Assembly (NCBI RefSeq): GCF_030813115.1
Contig: NZ_JAUSTY010000005.1
Coordinates: forward strand, 62,001-126,000
Reading direction: 5' to 3'
DNA: 64,000 nucleotides
From: Bacillus horti
Lineage (GTDB): Bacteria > Bacillota > Bacilli > Caldalkalibacillales > JCM-10596
Positions within the stretch are counted from its first letter, which is position 1. Each line of letters opens with the position of its first letter. A program made the translations under genes and the position numbers. A model generated the notes under the pieces. It did no database searches. It saw nothing but the letters and a program-made list of their open reading frames with translations, and was not told the DNA's origin. Of the stretch, positions 33,940 to 43,701 are shown one piece after another.

Positions 33940-34800
33940 ATGTCTGAATGGGGTATTATCGTTTTACGAACCGTCCTTCTATTTTTCTTAGTCATAATAG
34001 CCTTTCCACTTTTCGGAAGAAAATCAATTTCCTCTATGACTATGCTCGATTTTATATTGGTTTTTGTATCAGGAAGCATGATCGCCTTAATCGCGCTTAA
34101 TGTGATTGAAAACTTAGCTTTTGGACTTATTGCATTACTGCTATGGACGGGTGGTATTCTTGCTCTTCAATATGCGATTCAAAAATCTAAATGGGCTCAT
34201 CAGCACATCGCTGGTAAAGAAATTGTTGTTATCAAAAATGGGAAAATTCTAGAGGAAAATTTACATGTAGCTAAGATGACAGGAGAAGAGCTTTTATCTC
34301 AATTGAGACGCAAGGATATTTTCAGTATGGCTGATGTGGAGTTTGCTGTGCTTGAAGCGAATGGAGATATTACTACTCTGCTCAAAAGAGATAAGCAGCC
34401 TGTAACGCCAAATGATTTGAGAGTTAAAGTAAATGAGTATCAGGAGCCACAGACCGTCATGTTAGATGGGAATATTCTAGATGAACCCCTCACGACGATT
34501 GGTTTGAACAGAGATTGGTTGCTAGAACAGCTTCAGCAGATCGGGGTAGCCGAAGAAAATATTTTTTTGGCTCAGGTAGATTCAATGGGTGAGCTTTATA
34601 TCGATACCTTTGATGATGTCATCCAGATTCCACAGCCCTCTGCCAAAGCTTTGCTCTTGGCTACATTAAAAAAGCTAGAGGCACAGTTTAGACAATTTTC
34701 CTTTGAGACACAAAATCCCGAATGGAAGTCAAAGTATGAGCAACATGCTCAGCAGATACATGAGGTATTGAATAGATTGGAACCCTATCTTGATACATAG
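33940..34800 (+). CDS. DUF421 (YetF-type) membrane protein fused to a DUF1657 domain
   Basis: A 286-residue protein. Three N-terminal helices (about 1-80, with FPLFGRKSISSMTMLDFILVFVSGS) and two DUF421 soluble repeats (ENGKIL-like KNGKILEENLHVAKMTGEELLSQLRRK and TVMLDGNILDEPL) form a YetF-like part. Residues about 230-286 (LATLKKLEAQFRQFSFETQNPEWKSKYEQHAQQIHEVL) match DUF1657, so the protein is a natural fusion of two families encoded in the same operon. Such fusions occur in spoVA-type operons. It sits 13 bases before spoVAC. It is probably in the spore membrane; the exact job is unknown. Confidence 0.85.
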   Translation: MSEWGIIVLRTVLLFFLVIIAFPLFGRKSISSMTMLDFILVFVSGSMIALIALNVIENLAFGLIALLLWTGGILALQYAIQKSKWAHQHIAGKEIVVIKNGKILEENLHVAKMTGEELLSQLRRKDIFSMADVEFAVLEANGDITTLLKRDKQPVTPNDLRVKVNEYQEPQTVMLDGNILDEPLTTIGLNRDWLLEQLQQIGVAEENIFLAQVDSMGELYIDTFDDVIQIPQPSAKALLLATLKKLEAQFRQFSFETQNPEWKSKYEQHAQQIHEVLNRLEPYLDT

Positions 34801-34812
34801 AGGAGTGAGATT

Positions 34813-35289
34813 ATGTCCGATAAAAAGAAGAAGAAGCTAACCCCAACACAGCAGGAGTACCAAGCTTTTATCAAGGATATAGAGCCTAAGCGTCCTTTAG
34901 CGAGAAATTGCATTCTTGCCTTTTTAGTTGGGGGCAGCATCTGTGCTATTGGACAAGGATTTACGTATTTTTATATGAGCTTCTTTGATTTCACAGAGAA
35001 AACAGCAGGAAACCCCACTGTTGCAACAATGATTTTTCTGGGCATCCTACTCACAGGATTTGGTGTCTATGATCATCTAGCGCAATGGGCTGGGGCAGGT
35101 ACGGCTGTTCCTGTAACAGGCTTTGCCAATGCGATGTCTTCGGCTGCTATCGAGCATAAAAGTGAGGGGTTTGTTCTTGGAGTGGGGACTAATATGTTCA
35201 AGCTTGCTGGACCAGTTATTGTTTATGGAACGGTTGCTGCCTTTTTTGTTGCATTGATTAAGGAATTAATTGCGAAGCTGGGGGGCTAA
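34813..35289 (+). CDS. spoVAC: stage V sporulation protein AC
   Basis: A 158-residue membrane protein with about four helices (LARNCILAFLVGGSICAIGQGFTYFY, then ATMIFLGILLTGFGVYDHLAQWAGAGTAVPVTGFANAMSSAAIEHKSEG, a family signature). SpoVAC is part of the inner-membrane channel that takes dipicolinic acid into the forespore and releases it at germination; it behaves as a mechanosensitive channel. GAGGAGTGAG precedes the ATG. Tight spacing (12 bases upstream, 5 downstream) places it centrally in the operon. Confidence 0.95.
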   Translation: MSDKKKKKLTPTQQEYQAFIKDIEPKRPLARNCILAFLVGGSICAIGQGFTYFYMSFFDFTEKTAGNPTVATMIFLGILLTGFGVYDHLAQWAGAGTAVPVTGFANAMSSAAIEHKSEGFVLGVGTNMFKLAGPVIVYGTVAAFFVALIKELIAKLGG

Positions 35290-35294
35290 TAAAA

Positions 35295-36332
35295 ATGCTA
35301 CAGGGACATCAGAGCTGGAATTTCGTATCTAGGCCGATTTTGACCTCCTCTGCCACTATTGTTGGACCCTTTGAGGGGAAGGGACCCCTAGCTCTAGATT
35401 TTGACCGGATACATGGTGATACCTGGATCGGTCAGGAGAGCTGGGAAAAGGCAGAAAAACGTCTATTAGAGGAAGCAACAGAGCTGGCCATTGAGAAGGC
35501 TGGTCTAGAAAAAGAACAGGTTCAATTTTTTCTAGGTGGGGATCTATTAGCTCAGCTTGTTTCCAGTAATTTTGCTGCTAGAACATTAGGTATTCCCTTT
35601 CTAGGGATATTTGGAGCCTGCTCTACGTCAATGGAAGGCTTAGCTCTTGCTGCCCAAATGGTGGATGCCAATAATGCTCATACAGTGATGTGTGGGACGT
35701 CCAGCCATAATTCCTCGGCAGAAAAACAGTTTCGTTACCCTACGGAGTACGGCGGGCAGAAGCCTCCAACAGCTCAATGGACGGTAACGGGTGGAGCGGC
35801 AGCAATTGTGCAGGCAGAGGATCACATCAAAACAGAGAGCAAGGTAGAAGGAACTCGTAGTATTAGAGTGACTGGGGCAACCATTGGACGGATTATAGAT
35901 ATGGGTATTAGTGACCCTTTTAATATGGGAGGAGCTATGGCTCCAGCTGCTGTGGATACGATTACAGCTCATTTTCGAGACTTTCAGCGTAGCTTTGAGG
36001 ATTATGATCTAATTGCCACCGGTGATTTAGGGCATGTTGGTCACCAGATTGCTCGAGACCTACTAAAAAAGCACGGCATTAAAGTCTCAGATGAGAAATT
36101 TAAGGACTGCGGAAAAATGATCTTCGGAGACAACCCAACTGTCTTAGCAGGAGGCAGTGGATGCGCGTGCTCAGCTACAGTAACCTACGGACATATTCTA
36201 AACAAAATGAAAGCAGGGGAGCTAAAAAAGGTATTCATTGCTGCTACAGGAGCACTCCTCTCACCATTAAGCTATCAGCAAAAGGAATCTATACCGTGTA
36301 TTTGTCACGGAGTGGTATTAGAAGCGGAGTAA
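35295..36332 (+). CDS. spoVAD: stage V sporulation protein AD
   Basis: A 345-residue thiolase-fold protein of the SpoVA complex that binds dipicolinic acid on the outer face of the spore inner membrane. Conserved blocks include VGPFEGKGPLALDFDRIHGDTWIGQESWEKAE, IFGACSTSMEG with Cys109, and MGGAMAPAAVDTITAHFRD. Length matches the B. subtilis protein (about 338). A run of six G precedes the ATG by about 8 bases. It is 5 bases after spoVAC. In this window the partner genes spoVAA, AB and AF are absent, as in the short spoVA-type operons. Confidence 0.96.
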   Translation: MLQGHQSWNFVSRPILTSSATIVGPFEGKGPLALDFDRIHGDTWIGQESWEKAEKRLLEEATELAIEKAGLEKEQVQFFLGGDLLAQLVSSNFAARTLGIPFLGIFGACSTSMEGLALAAQMVDANNAHTVMCGTSSHNSSAEKQFRYPTEYGGQKPPTAQWTVTGGAAAIVQAEDHIKTESKVEGTRSIRVTGATIGRIIDMGISDPFNMGGAMAPAAVDTITAHFRDFQRSFEDYDLIATGDLGHVGHQIARDLLKKHGIKVSDEKFKDCGKMIFGDNPTVLAGGSGCACSATVTYGHILNKMKAGELKKVFIAATGALLSPLSYQQKESIPCICHGVVLEAE

Positions 36333-36356
36333 CAAAGCTTTAAGGACGTGGTAAGC

Positions 36357-36455
36357 GTGATCATCTATTTTTTTGTGTGGATTTTCAAGCAAATTCAAGG
36401 AAGGGCATGGAACTGGTTAGGTGCGATTTTTGAATTTGAGTATGAGCTGGATTAG
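36357..36455 (+). CDS. candidate 32-codon ORF between spoVAD and spoVAE
   Basis: GTG at 36357 opens 32 codons: an aromatic hydrophobic start (MIIYFFVWIFKQIQGRAWNW) and an acidic end (EFEYELD). AAGGA lies 10 bases upstream. It fills part of the 164-base gap between two tightly packed spoVA genes. A membrane-associated micropeptide is possible, but an ORF this short may occur by chance; support is the ribosome site and the position only. Confidence 0.35.
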   Translation: MIIYFFVWIFKQIQGRAWNWLGAIFEFEYELD

Positions 36456-36496
36456 TCTATTGGAACGAACGGAGCATACAGTAAGGAGTGAACAAT

Positions 36497-36853
36497 ATGC
36501 TAGCAAGCTTTTTTTGGGCTTTTGTTGTTGGAGGAATTATATGTGTTATTGGGCAGGTCATGCTGGATGTTTTTAAGCTTACGCCAGCTCATACGATGAG
36601 TGCGCTTGTCGTTTCAGGAGCCATCCTTGATGGATTAGGCTTTTATGAACGTCTGATCGATTTTGCTGGAGCAGGAGCCACTGTTCCCATTACCAGTTTT
36701 GGTAACTCTCTAGTTCATGGAGCAATGGCTGAAGCTAAAGCGAATGGTTTAATTGGTATCATCACAGGGATATTTGAGGTTACTAGTGCAGGAATTTCCT
36801 CTGCCATTATCTTTTCTTTTTTAGCCGCTCTTGTTTTCAGGCCCAAAGGTTGA
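36497..36853 (+). CDS. spoVAE: stage V sporulation protein AE (AEb type)
   Basis: A 118-residue membrane protein of three or four helices: [30 protein letters not shown], then [32 protein letters not shown], closely parallel to SpoVAC. ATG 36497 has AAGGAG at 8-base spacing; GTG 36488 overlaps that site and is rejected. It forms part of the dipicolinic acid channel with SpoVAC. It is followed, after 59 bases, by a DUF421 gene. Confidence 0.94.
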   Translation: MLASFFWAFVVGGIICVIGQVMLDVFKLTPAHTMSALVVSGAILDGLGFYERLIDFAGAGATVPITSFGNSLVHGAMAEAKANGLIGIITGIFEVTSAGISSAIIFSFLAALVFRPKG

Positions 36854-36912
36854 TGTGAAAGGCAACTTACTTAATCATTGCATCTTCACTAGAATAGGAA
36901 GGAGAAGGAGCT

Positions 36913-37617
36913 ATGGGAGCCATTTGGTATGGAGCTGAAGACTTACCGATTTACGGTTTTTTGGTACGTGCACTTTTGGTCTATGTGTATATGTTTCTAA
37001 TTATAAAAATTTTAGGTCAGCGATCCATCGGAACTCTGCATCCTCTTGACTTCTTATTTGGTGTGATTATTGGAGATATTTTAGGTGAACCTCTAACATC
37101 AGGAGATAAACCTATTGCAGGTCCATTAGCGGCTGCGGGATTAATAAGCTTTTTCCATCTTTCCTTATCTTATTTGTCACTTAAAACTCCTCGTTTTCGA
37201 AGAATCGTGGAGGATGAGCCCTTAATTCTAATTGAGAATGGTAAGATACTGGAGAAAGAACTGAGGAAGACAAAAATAACTGTGGAGTCTTTAATGATGG
37301 ATTTACGCCTAAGGAATGCTGCAGATTTAAATGAAGTTGACTATGCAGTGCTTGAGTCAAATGGACAAATCAGTGTGATTAAAAATACCCATAGTAATGC
37401 CCTAACACCACAAGATATGCAAATTAAAAAGCCTAAAAAAGGATATCCAAGTGTTTTGATATTAGACGGACATATCATTTCACATAATTTAAAGAAGTTT
37501 GGAAACCAGGGTTGGCTTATGCAGCAATTAAATAACAGGGGTGTGAAGCGGGTAGATGAAGTATTTCTAATGACCGTTGATCATGCTGGTGGTGTATATA
37601 TTAGCCAAAAGAGTTAG
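36913..37617 (+). CDS. DUF421 (YetF-type) membrane protein
   Basis: A 234-residue protein with three N-terminal helices (VRALLVYVYMFLIIKILGQRSIG, LDFLFGVIIGDILGEPLTSGD) and the two-part soluble DUF421 domain (ENGKILEKELRKTKITVESLMMDLR, VLILDGHIISHNLKKFG). It is the second DUF421 protein of the operon and lacks the DUF1657 extension of the first. GGAAGGAGAAGGAG precedes the ATG. It is the last gene of the spoVA operon; no clear terminator follows before the pyr promoter. Confidence 0.88.
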   Translation: MGAIWYGAEDLPIYGFLVRALLVYVYMFLIIKILGQRSIGTLHPLDFLFGVIIGDILGEPLTSGDKPIAGPLAAAGLISFFHLSLSYLSLKTPRFRRIVEDEPLILIENGKILEKELRKTKITVESLMMDLRLRNAADLNEVDYAVLESNGQISVIKNTHSNALTPQDMQIKKPKKGYPSVLILDGHIISHNLKKFGNQGWLMQQLNNRGVKRVDEVFLMTVDHAGGVYISQKS

Positions 37618-37705
37618 AAATGAGGAGAGTAAGTTTCATTACAGGAATAAATCTAATTACTAGAAATCATTTAGAAATTTAATTATAAAATTTAATTATA
37701 AATAA

Positions 37706-37734
37706 TTGACTATAACCAATAAAAATGTCATACT
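37706..37734 (+). promoter_or_regulatory. SigA promoter of the pyr operon, extended -10
   Basis: TTGACT (37706-37711), 17-base spacer ending TGT, CATACT (37729-37734). The TGn before the -10 box makes an extended -10. The start point would be near 37741, giving a leader of about 290 bases to pyrR. Just upstream lies a tandem AAATTTAATTATA repeat. The rest of 37618-38032 is the attenuator described below. Confidence 0.6.
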
Positions 37735-37806
37735 TTTATAGACTTATGAATTAGGTATGAAAAGACGTAGTTTTCTGATTGTAACTTATCTAACTGAATA
37801 GCTAGT

Positions 37807-37841
37807 TATCTTTAATTTAGTCCAGAGAGGCTGACAAGGTA
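37807..37841 (+). promoter_or_regulatory. PyrR-binding anti-antiterminator loop 1 (pyrR leader)
   Basis: AGTCCAGAGAGGCT (37819-37832) matches the PyrR RNA-binding consensus ARUCCNGNGAGGYU at every position, enclosed by TATCTT/AAGGTA. PyrR with UMP would stabilise it, leading to termination at 37962-37994. Confidence 0.9.
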
Positions 37842-37951
37842 GCGAATATAAGTTGTACAAGCTTCATTCTAGAATTGTATTTTCTATAGGTATGTCTTAT
37901 AGAGAGAAGATTTCGATGAAATGAAGACTTTTCACTCAACTTATCTTCTAA

Positions 37952-38578
<627 letters not shown>

Positions 38579-38645
38579 TAGTAGAAGTTAATGAAATAAT
38601 AAATAGAGCTTATTCTTAAAGAGATTAGAGCAGGAGAGGAAGTTA

Positions 38646-39953
38646 TTGGATATGGATCAGCAGGAAAAGGTAGTTTTAGACGTTAAAGATATTCCCAAGC
38701 CACAGAGTTGGCTGATATTAAGCTTACAGCATTTGTTCGCTATGTTTGGGGCGACGATATTAGTTCCTATATTAGTGGGCTTAGACCCATCAGTTGCCTT
38801 AATGTCTAGTGGTTTAGGGACAATTGCTTACTTATTAATTACAAAAGGACAAATCCCAGGCTACCTAGGCTCCTCTTTCGCTTTTATTGCTCCCATACAA
38901 ACAGTTATGCTTGTAGACGGACCTGAAGCTGTAATGTTTGGAAGCTTTGTAGCAGGTTTGGTATACGGAATAGTAGCTCTTCTAGTTAAGTCATTTGGGG
39001 TAGGCTGGCTTCGGAAATTGTTGCCACCTATCGTAGTAGGACCAGTTATTATCGTCATTGGTCTAGGATTAGCTAGTACAGCAATTGGTATGGCTATGAA
39101 TGATCCAGCAACTGGTGAATATGATTTAACTTTATTTTCAGCTGCTCTTGTAACATTGGCCATTACGATAATCGCAACAATATTCTTCAAAGGCTTTTTC
39201 GGCCTAATACCTATTCTAATTGGTGTTGTTGGAGGATACGTTTACTCAGCTTTCATTGGAATCATAGATTTTTCAGGGCTTCAAAATGCTTCCCTCTTTG
39301 GGATGCCCGACCAAGTGTACATTCCATTTCTAACATACACACCGCAAATATCGTGGCTCGCTGCCTTCATTATTGCACCTGTTGCGTTTGTAACTCTTGC
39401 TGAGCATATTGGAGACCAAATGGTGCTAAGTAAGGTCATGAATCGTAACCTGCTGAAAAAGCCAGGCTTACATCGCTCTATCCTTGGGGATGGTGTAGCG
39501 ACCATTATAGCATCATTTGTTGGTGGACCGCCTAATACAACATACGGTGAGAATATTGGTGTTTTAACGATCACAAGAATCTTTAGTGTTTTTGTTGTCG
39601 GTGGTGCAGCTTGTCTAGCTATTTTGTTTGGTTTTAGTCCAATGGTCAGTGAATTTATTGGCTCAATTCCTACAAGTGTAATGGGTGGAGTTGCTATCCT
39701 GTTATTTGGTGTTATCGCTTCAGCCGGGTTAAGAATGCTTATTGAAAGTCAGGTTCACTTCGGCGATAAACGTAACCTAGTGATATCTTCGGTTATTTTG
39801 GTTATCGGAATTGGTGGGGCCCTTATCCAAGTAGGTGAAAATTTTCAGGTTGCTGGTATGGCACTAGCTACAATCGTGGGTATGTTCTTAAATTTAGTTC
39901 TGCCAGGTAAAGAATCGGCTTATGGAACTAAAGAGATGTTCACAGATGAATAA
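38646..39953 (+). CDS. pyrP: uracil permease
   Basis: A 435-residue uracil:H+ symporter of the nucleobase-ascorbate (NCS2) family with about 12-14 helices. Signature pieces are LQHLFAMFGATILVPILVGLDPSVALMSSGLGT, PIVVGPVIIVIGLGLA, FVTLAEHIGDQM and GGPPNTTYGENIGVLTITRI. Start TTG 38646 and ATG 38652 are both served by the AGGAGAGGA upstream; the choice changes only two residues. It lies 67 bases after pyrR, too short for an attenuator, unlike B. subtilis, where one separates the two genes. Confidence 0.95.
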   Translation: MDMDQQEKVVLDVKDIPKPQSWLILSLQHLFAMFGATILVPILVGLDPSVALMSSGLGTIAYLLITKGQIPGYLGSSFAFIAPIQTVMLVDGPEAVMFGSFVAGLVYGIVALLVKSFGVGWLRKLLPPIVVGPVIIVIGLGLASTAIGMAMNDPATGEYDLTLFSAALVTLAITIIATIFFKGFFGLIPILIGVVGGYVYSAFIGIIDFSGLQNASLFGMPDQVYIPFLTYTPQISWLAAFIIAPVAFVTLAEHIGDQMVLSKVMNRNLLKKPGLHRSILGDGVATIIASFVGGPPNTTYGENIGVLTITRIFSVFVVGGAACLAILFGFSPMVSEFIGSIPTSVMGGVAILLFGVIASAGLRMLIESQVHFGDKRNLVISSVILVIGIGGALIQVGENFQVAGMALATIVGMFLNLVLPGKESAYGTKEMFTDE

Positions 39954-39969
39954 ACTTCATACATTGATT

Positions 39970-40006
39970 CACCTTTAACAGACAGTCCTGAGAGACTGGT
40001 AAGGTG
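39970..40006 (+). promoter_or_regulatory. PyrR-binding anti-antiterminator loop 2 (pyrP-pyrB gap)
   Basis: AGTCCTGAGAGACT (39984-39997) follows the PyrR consensus with one deviation (A for G at position 12), and is enclosed by CACCTTTA (39970-39977) and TAAGGTG (40000-40006). It would control the terminator at 40077-40111. Confidence 0.85.
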
Positions 40007-40076
40007 CTTTACACGGAAATCTATAGAGTGCAGCTATCAGCCTGTATTCTTGTTTCTCATACCGTGTAACTTGTTA

Positions 40077-40111
40077 AGCATCTTACTACTCAAAAGTAAG
40101 ATGCTTTTTTT
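40077..40111 (+). terminator. attenuator terminator before pyrB
   Basis: AGCATCTTACT pairs perfectly with AGTAAGATGCT (11 bp), loop of 7, then seven T. Confidence 0.92.
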
Positions 40112-40151
40112 GTACCTATCAGAATTTATATGTTCAGAGGTAGATAGTATA

Positions 40152-40200
40152 AGAAAAACTAAGGCTTTCGCCAGGACTTGGCGATAAGCCAAGTTTTTCT
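40152..40200. repeat. large extra hairpin directly before pyrB
   Basis: AGAAAAACT (40152-40160) pairs with AGTTTTTCT (40192-40200); inside, GGCTT/AAGCC and TCGCCA/TGGCGA continue the stem to a GGACT loop. The element is about 20 bp of nearly continuous pairing with A/T tracts at both ends, so it looks like a bidirectional terminator or a small inverted-repeat element. It comes after the PyrR-regulated terminator and is not part of the usual attenuator. Confidence 0.75.
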
Positions 40201-40255
40201 AACAGGCTGTTTTAATAGAAAGACATAACCAGATTGAGTGGGAAGGAGACAGAAC

Positions 40256-41212
40256 ATGAACAAACACTTGTTAGGTTTAAAGGACTTAGGGGCAGAGGAT
40301 CTTCTATCCATATTAAAAAGAGCAGAGCAGTTTACGCATTCAGATCAAGAGAGTCACTTGAATGTAGTTGTCCACAAAGGAACGTTTGTAACTAATTTGT
40401 TTTTTGAGAACAGTACAAGAACACGCTTTTCCTTTGAGGTTGCTCAGAAGCGCTTAGGTCTGAATGTCTTGAACTTCCAAGAATCTGTATCGAGTGCACA
40501 AAAAGGAGAGTCCTTATACGATACATTAAAAACTCTTGAGTCTATGGGCGTTAAAGCGGCGGTCATACGACATAGTCAAAATGGAATTCTTAAGCAGCTT
40601 GAGAGTGGGCTTAACTTGAACCTTGTTAATGCAGGGATAGGAAATGAGGAGCACCCCACCCAAGCCCTTCTTGACATGCTAACAATGAAGCAGGAATTTG
40701 GCTCATTACAAGGTCTTAAGGTAGCGATAATTGGGGATTTACAGCATAGCCGAGTACTGCGATCAAATTATTATGGCTTGACTAAGCTTGGAGCCAGTTT
40801 GATTTTATCAGGTCCAGAGGAATATAAACCAGTGGATCAGGAAATTTTAGGTGGCTGCACATGGCTGCCGATGGATGACGCTATCGTTGAAGCTGACGTT
40901 GTGATGATGCTACGTATACAGCTTGAAAGACATAGGGAGCAGGCTGTAGGGATCTCTCAGACTGAGTATCACCAGAAATATGGTCTAACGGAGCAACGCT
41001 CAAAATTTATGAAAAAGGAAGCCATCATTATGCATCCTGCTCCTTTTAATCGAGATGTAGAAATTGCTTCTAGCTTGATTGAAAGTCCAAAGTCTAGAAT
41101 TTTTAAGCAAGTAACTAATGGTGTTGCTATAAGAATGGCTGTGATGGAAAGAGTGCTTTGTAGTACGGTAGATGAACAGGGAACAAATAGTAAAATCAAG
41201 ATGGCTAACTAA
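40256..41212 (+). CDS. pyrB: aspartate carbamoyltransferase catalytic subunit
   Basis: Condenses carbamoyl phosphate with L-aspartate to N-carbamoyl-aspartate, step two of UMP synthesis. The 318 residues show the carbamoyl-phosphate motif STRTR (53-57), HPTQALLD with His133, and MMLRIQLER. No regulatory PyrI subunit is present, as usual in Bacillus. AAGGAG with 7-base spacing fixes ATG 40256; an in-frame extension to 40238 has no site of its own. The product acts in the cytoplasm. The C-terminal 15 residues (TVDEQGTNSKIKMAN) look like an extra hydrophilic tail. Confidence 0.97.
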   Translation: MNKHLLGLKDLGAEDLLSILKRAEQFTHSDQESHLNVVVHKGTFVTNLFFENSTRTRFSFEVAQKRLGLNVLNFQESVSSAQKGESLYDTLKTLESMGVKAAVIRHSQNGILKQLESGLNLNLVNAGIGNEEHPTQALLDMLTMKQEFGSLQGLKVAIIGDLQHSRVLRSNYYGLTKLGASLILSGPEEYKPVDQEILGGCTWLPMDDAIVEADVVMMLRIQLERHREQAVGISQTEYHQKYGLTEQRSKFMKKEAIIMHPAPFNRDVEIASSLIESPKSRIFKQVTNGVAIRMAVMERVLCSTVDEQGTNSKIKMAN

Positions 41213-41258
41213 TAGGATAGGAAATGATATTTACTACGTTATAGGGAGATGAATAAAC

Positions 41259-42554
41259 ATGCTACTTAAAAACGGAACGATGTATGATCATGTAGGCAAT
41301 CAGGTGACTAGAGATATTCTTATTGAAAATGGACGGATTAAGAAGCTAGGTAAAAACCTTCAGGCTGAGGGACATGAGACCGTAGAATGTGAAGGGAAGT
41401 GGATTTTCCCAGGCTTTGTAGATTTACATGTTCATCTAAGGGAGCCAGGCTTTGAAGCGAAGGAAACGATTGAAACGGGTTCAATGGCGGCTGTAAAAGG
41501 TGGCTTTACTACGATAGCGTGTATGCCAAATACGAAGCCAGTATTAGACACACCTGAGCAAATTCGCTATATTCATGAGCAAACAAAAAAAAGTGGTTAC
41601 GCACATGTGCTTCCAATTGGAGCGATTACAAAAAGACAGCTTGGAGAAGAGCTGAATGATTTTGAAAGCATGCAGCATGAAGGCGTTCTGGCGGTCTCTG
41701 ATGATGGAGTAGGCGTTCAATCTAGCTGGATGATGAAGCAAGCTATGATAAAGGCTCAGGAGCTTGGACTTCCAGTGGTTGCTCACTGTGAGGACGATAC
41801 GCTCATTCAAGGTGGCTGTGTGCATGAAGGATCATTTTCAGAGAAATATAACCTTCGCGGTATTCCTTCAGAGTGTGAAGCGATTCATATAGGGAGAGAT
41901 ATTCTGCTAGCTGAGCAAACGGGTGTACACTATCATGTCTGTCACATTAGTACGAAGGAATCCGTTCGTTTGGTAAGGGAAGGCAAAAAGAACGGGATCA
42001 AGGTAACCGCAGAGGTTAGTCCACACCATCTTCTCTTATGTGAGGATGATATCCCTGGTTTAAACACAAACTTCAAAATGAATCCACCATTAAGAGGGGC
42101 AGCCGATCGTGAGGCACTGTTAGAGGGCTTGCTTGACGGGACAATTGATTTTATCGCCACAGATCATGCCCCACATACAGAGGAGGAAAAGGCTAAAAGC
42201 ATGGAGCTTGCACCGTTTGGGATTGTAGGTCTTGAGACGGCGTTCCCGTTGTTGTATACGCACTTTGTGCAAAAGGGAATCTTCACGTTGAAGCAGCTGG
42301 TGGATTGGATGACGGTTATTCCTGCTGACCGCTTTGGGTTAGATAAGGGACGTTTAACTGAAGGAGGACCAGCAGATATTACAATTGTAGACCTCCATAA
42401 AGTACAAGATATTGATCCTAATCAGTTTGCTTCAAAAGGAAAAAATACACCGTTTGCTGGATGGAGAACCTCAGGTTGGCCAGTACAAACGATTGTAGCT
42501 GGTGAGTTAGTTTGGTCTGAAGAGCAGGGCTTCAGTGCAGGGAATGAAAAATAA
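41259..42554 (+). CDS. pyrC: dihydroorotase
   Basis: Zinc amidohydrolase of 431 residues (class I dihydroorotase) that cyclises carbamoyl aspartate to dihydroorotate, step three. The metal ligands His57 and His59 lie in [10 protein letters not shown], later His residues in VVAHCEDD and VCHISTKES, and the catalytic Asp in [19 protein letters not shown] precedes the ATG by about 9 bases. The gene is 46 bases after pyrB and 13 bases before carA. Confidence 0.97.
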   Translation: MLLKNGTMYDHVGNQVTRDILIENGRIKKLGKNLQAEGHETVECEGKWIFPGFVDLHVHLREPGFEAKETIETGSMAAVKGGFTTIACMPNTKPVLDTPEQIRYIHEQTKKSGYAHVLPIGAITKRQLGEELNDFESMQHEGVLAVSDDGVGVQSSWMMKQAMIKAQELGLPVVAHCEDDTLIQGGCVHEGSFSEKYNLRGIPSECEAIHIGRDILLAEQTGVHYHVCHISTKESVRLVREGKKNGIKVTAEVSPHHLLLCEDDIPGLNTNFKMNPPLRGAADREALLEGLLDGTIDFIATDHAPHTEEEKAKSMELAPFGIVGLETAFPLLYTHFVQKGIFTLKQLVDWMTVIPADRFGLDKGRLTEGGPADITIVDLHKVQDIDPNQFASKGKNTPFAGWRTSGWPVQTIVAGELVWSEEQGFSAGNEK

Positions 42555-42567
42555 GGGAGTGGCACAG

Positions 42568-43701
42568 ATGAACAAGGCAGAAAAGGCATATCTTATCCTC
42601 GATGACGGTACAATTTTTCAAGGGAAAAGCTTTGGTTCGGATCAAACTGCTATAGGTGAGGTTGTTTTTAACACCGGAATGACAGGATATCAAGAGGTTT
42701 TAACTGACCCATCCTACTGTGGACAGCTTATTACCATGACATATCCTTTGATCGGAAACTACGGTGTAAATATGGATGATTATGAAGCCATTATTCCGCA
42801 CGCATTTGGCTTCATTGTTAGAGAACATAGTGATTATCCTAGCAATTGGCGTTCAGAAGGAAGCATAGATCAATGGCTCAAGGGACATGGCATCCCTGGA
42901 ATCTCTAATATAGATACACGTATGCTTACGAAAAAAATTAGAGAGCAGGGGACCATGAAGGGAATGATCGTCTCTGGACAGAAATCAGATGTTGAGCTTT
43001 TGGAGCTTTTAGAGGAATTAAAAGTGACCAAGGATCTAAAGGATCAGGTATCTCGTGTTTCAACCAAAAATGCGTTCCATTGTCCAGGACAAAAGCACCG
43101 AGTCGTGCTAGTGGATTATGGCTGTAAAGCTGGAATTTTACGTGAGTTAACAAATCGCCACTGTGATGTTCGTGTCGTGCCATATGATACAACAGCAGAG
43201 GAAATTATTAAGCTAAATCCTGATGGTATTCTTCTCTCAAACGGTCCTGGAGATCCAAAGGATGTCCCAGAGGCTTTAGCGATGATTAACGGTGTCCTTG
43301 GAAAGATTCCATTGTTCGGTATTTGCTTAGGTCATCAGTTGTTTGCTTTAGCTTGTGGAGGAGATACGGTCAAAATGAAGTTTGGTCACCGGGGGGCAAA
43401 TCATCCTGTTTTAGATATTGAAGCTGATCTGACGATGATGACATCACAAAATCACGGCTACGCTGTGAATGAACAAGCTCTTTCTGGTACTCGTTTGAAG
43501 GTAACTCATACGGCTGTTAATGATAAAACAGTCGAGGGTCTTAAGCATTTAGATCATCCAGCCTTTTCTGTACAGTTTCATCCGGAGGCAACACCAGGAC
43601 CTTACGACAGTAATGAATTATTTGATCGTTTTATAAACCTAATGGATCAACACAAGCTTCATATCACTGAACAAAAGAAGGGAGCTAATCAGTATGCCTA
43701 A
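42568..43701 (+). CDS. carA: carbamoyl-phosphate synthase, glutamine amidotransferase small subunit
   Basis: Small subunit (377 residues) that releases ammonia from glutamine for CarB, step one. The N-terminal CPSase_sm domain (about 1-150) is followed by a class I glutamine amidotransferase with nucleophile Cys253 in GICLGHQLF and His338/Glu340 in [11 protein letters not shown] 42568 has AAGGGAG at about 8-base spacing; the longer in-frame reading from 42535 overlaps pyrC and lacks a site. It overlaps carB by eight bases. In the pyr operon it is the pyrimidine-specific enzyme (pyrAA in Bacillus usage). Confidence 0.97.
   Translation: MNKAEKAYLILDDGTIFQGKSFGSDQTAIGEVVFNTGMTGYQEVLTDPSYCGQLITMTYPLIGNYGVNMDDYEAIIPHAFGFIVREHSDYPSNWRSEGSIDQWLKGHGIPGISNIDTRMLTKKIREQGTMKGMIVSGQKSDVELLELLEELKVTKDLKDQVSRVSTKNAFHCPGQKHRVVLVDYGCKAGILRELTNRHCDVRVVPYDTTAEEIIKLNPDGILLSNGPGDPKDVPEALAMINGVLGKIPLFGICLGHQLFALACGGDTVKMKFGHRGANHPVLDIEADLTMMTSQNHGYAVNEQALSGTRLKVTHTAVNDKTVEGLKHLDHPAFSVQFHPEATPGPYDSNELFDRFINLMDQHKLHITEQKKGANQYA

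Noticed and set aside
38579-38645. Third PyrR attenuator between pyrR and pyrP
   Set aside because: The 67-base gap holds no PyrR loop or terminator; a GCAGGAGAGG stretch there is simply the ribosome site region.
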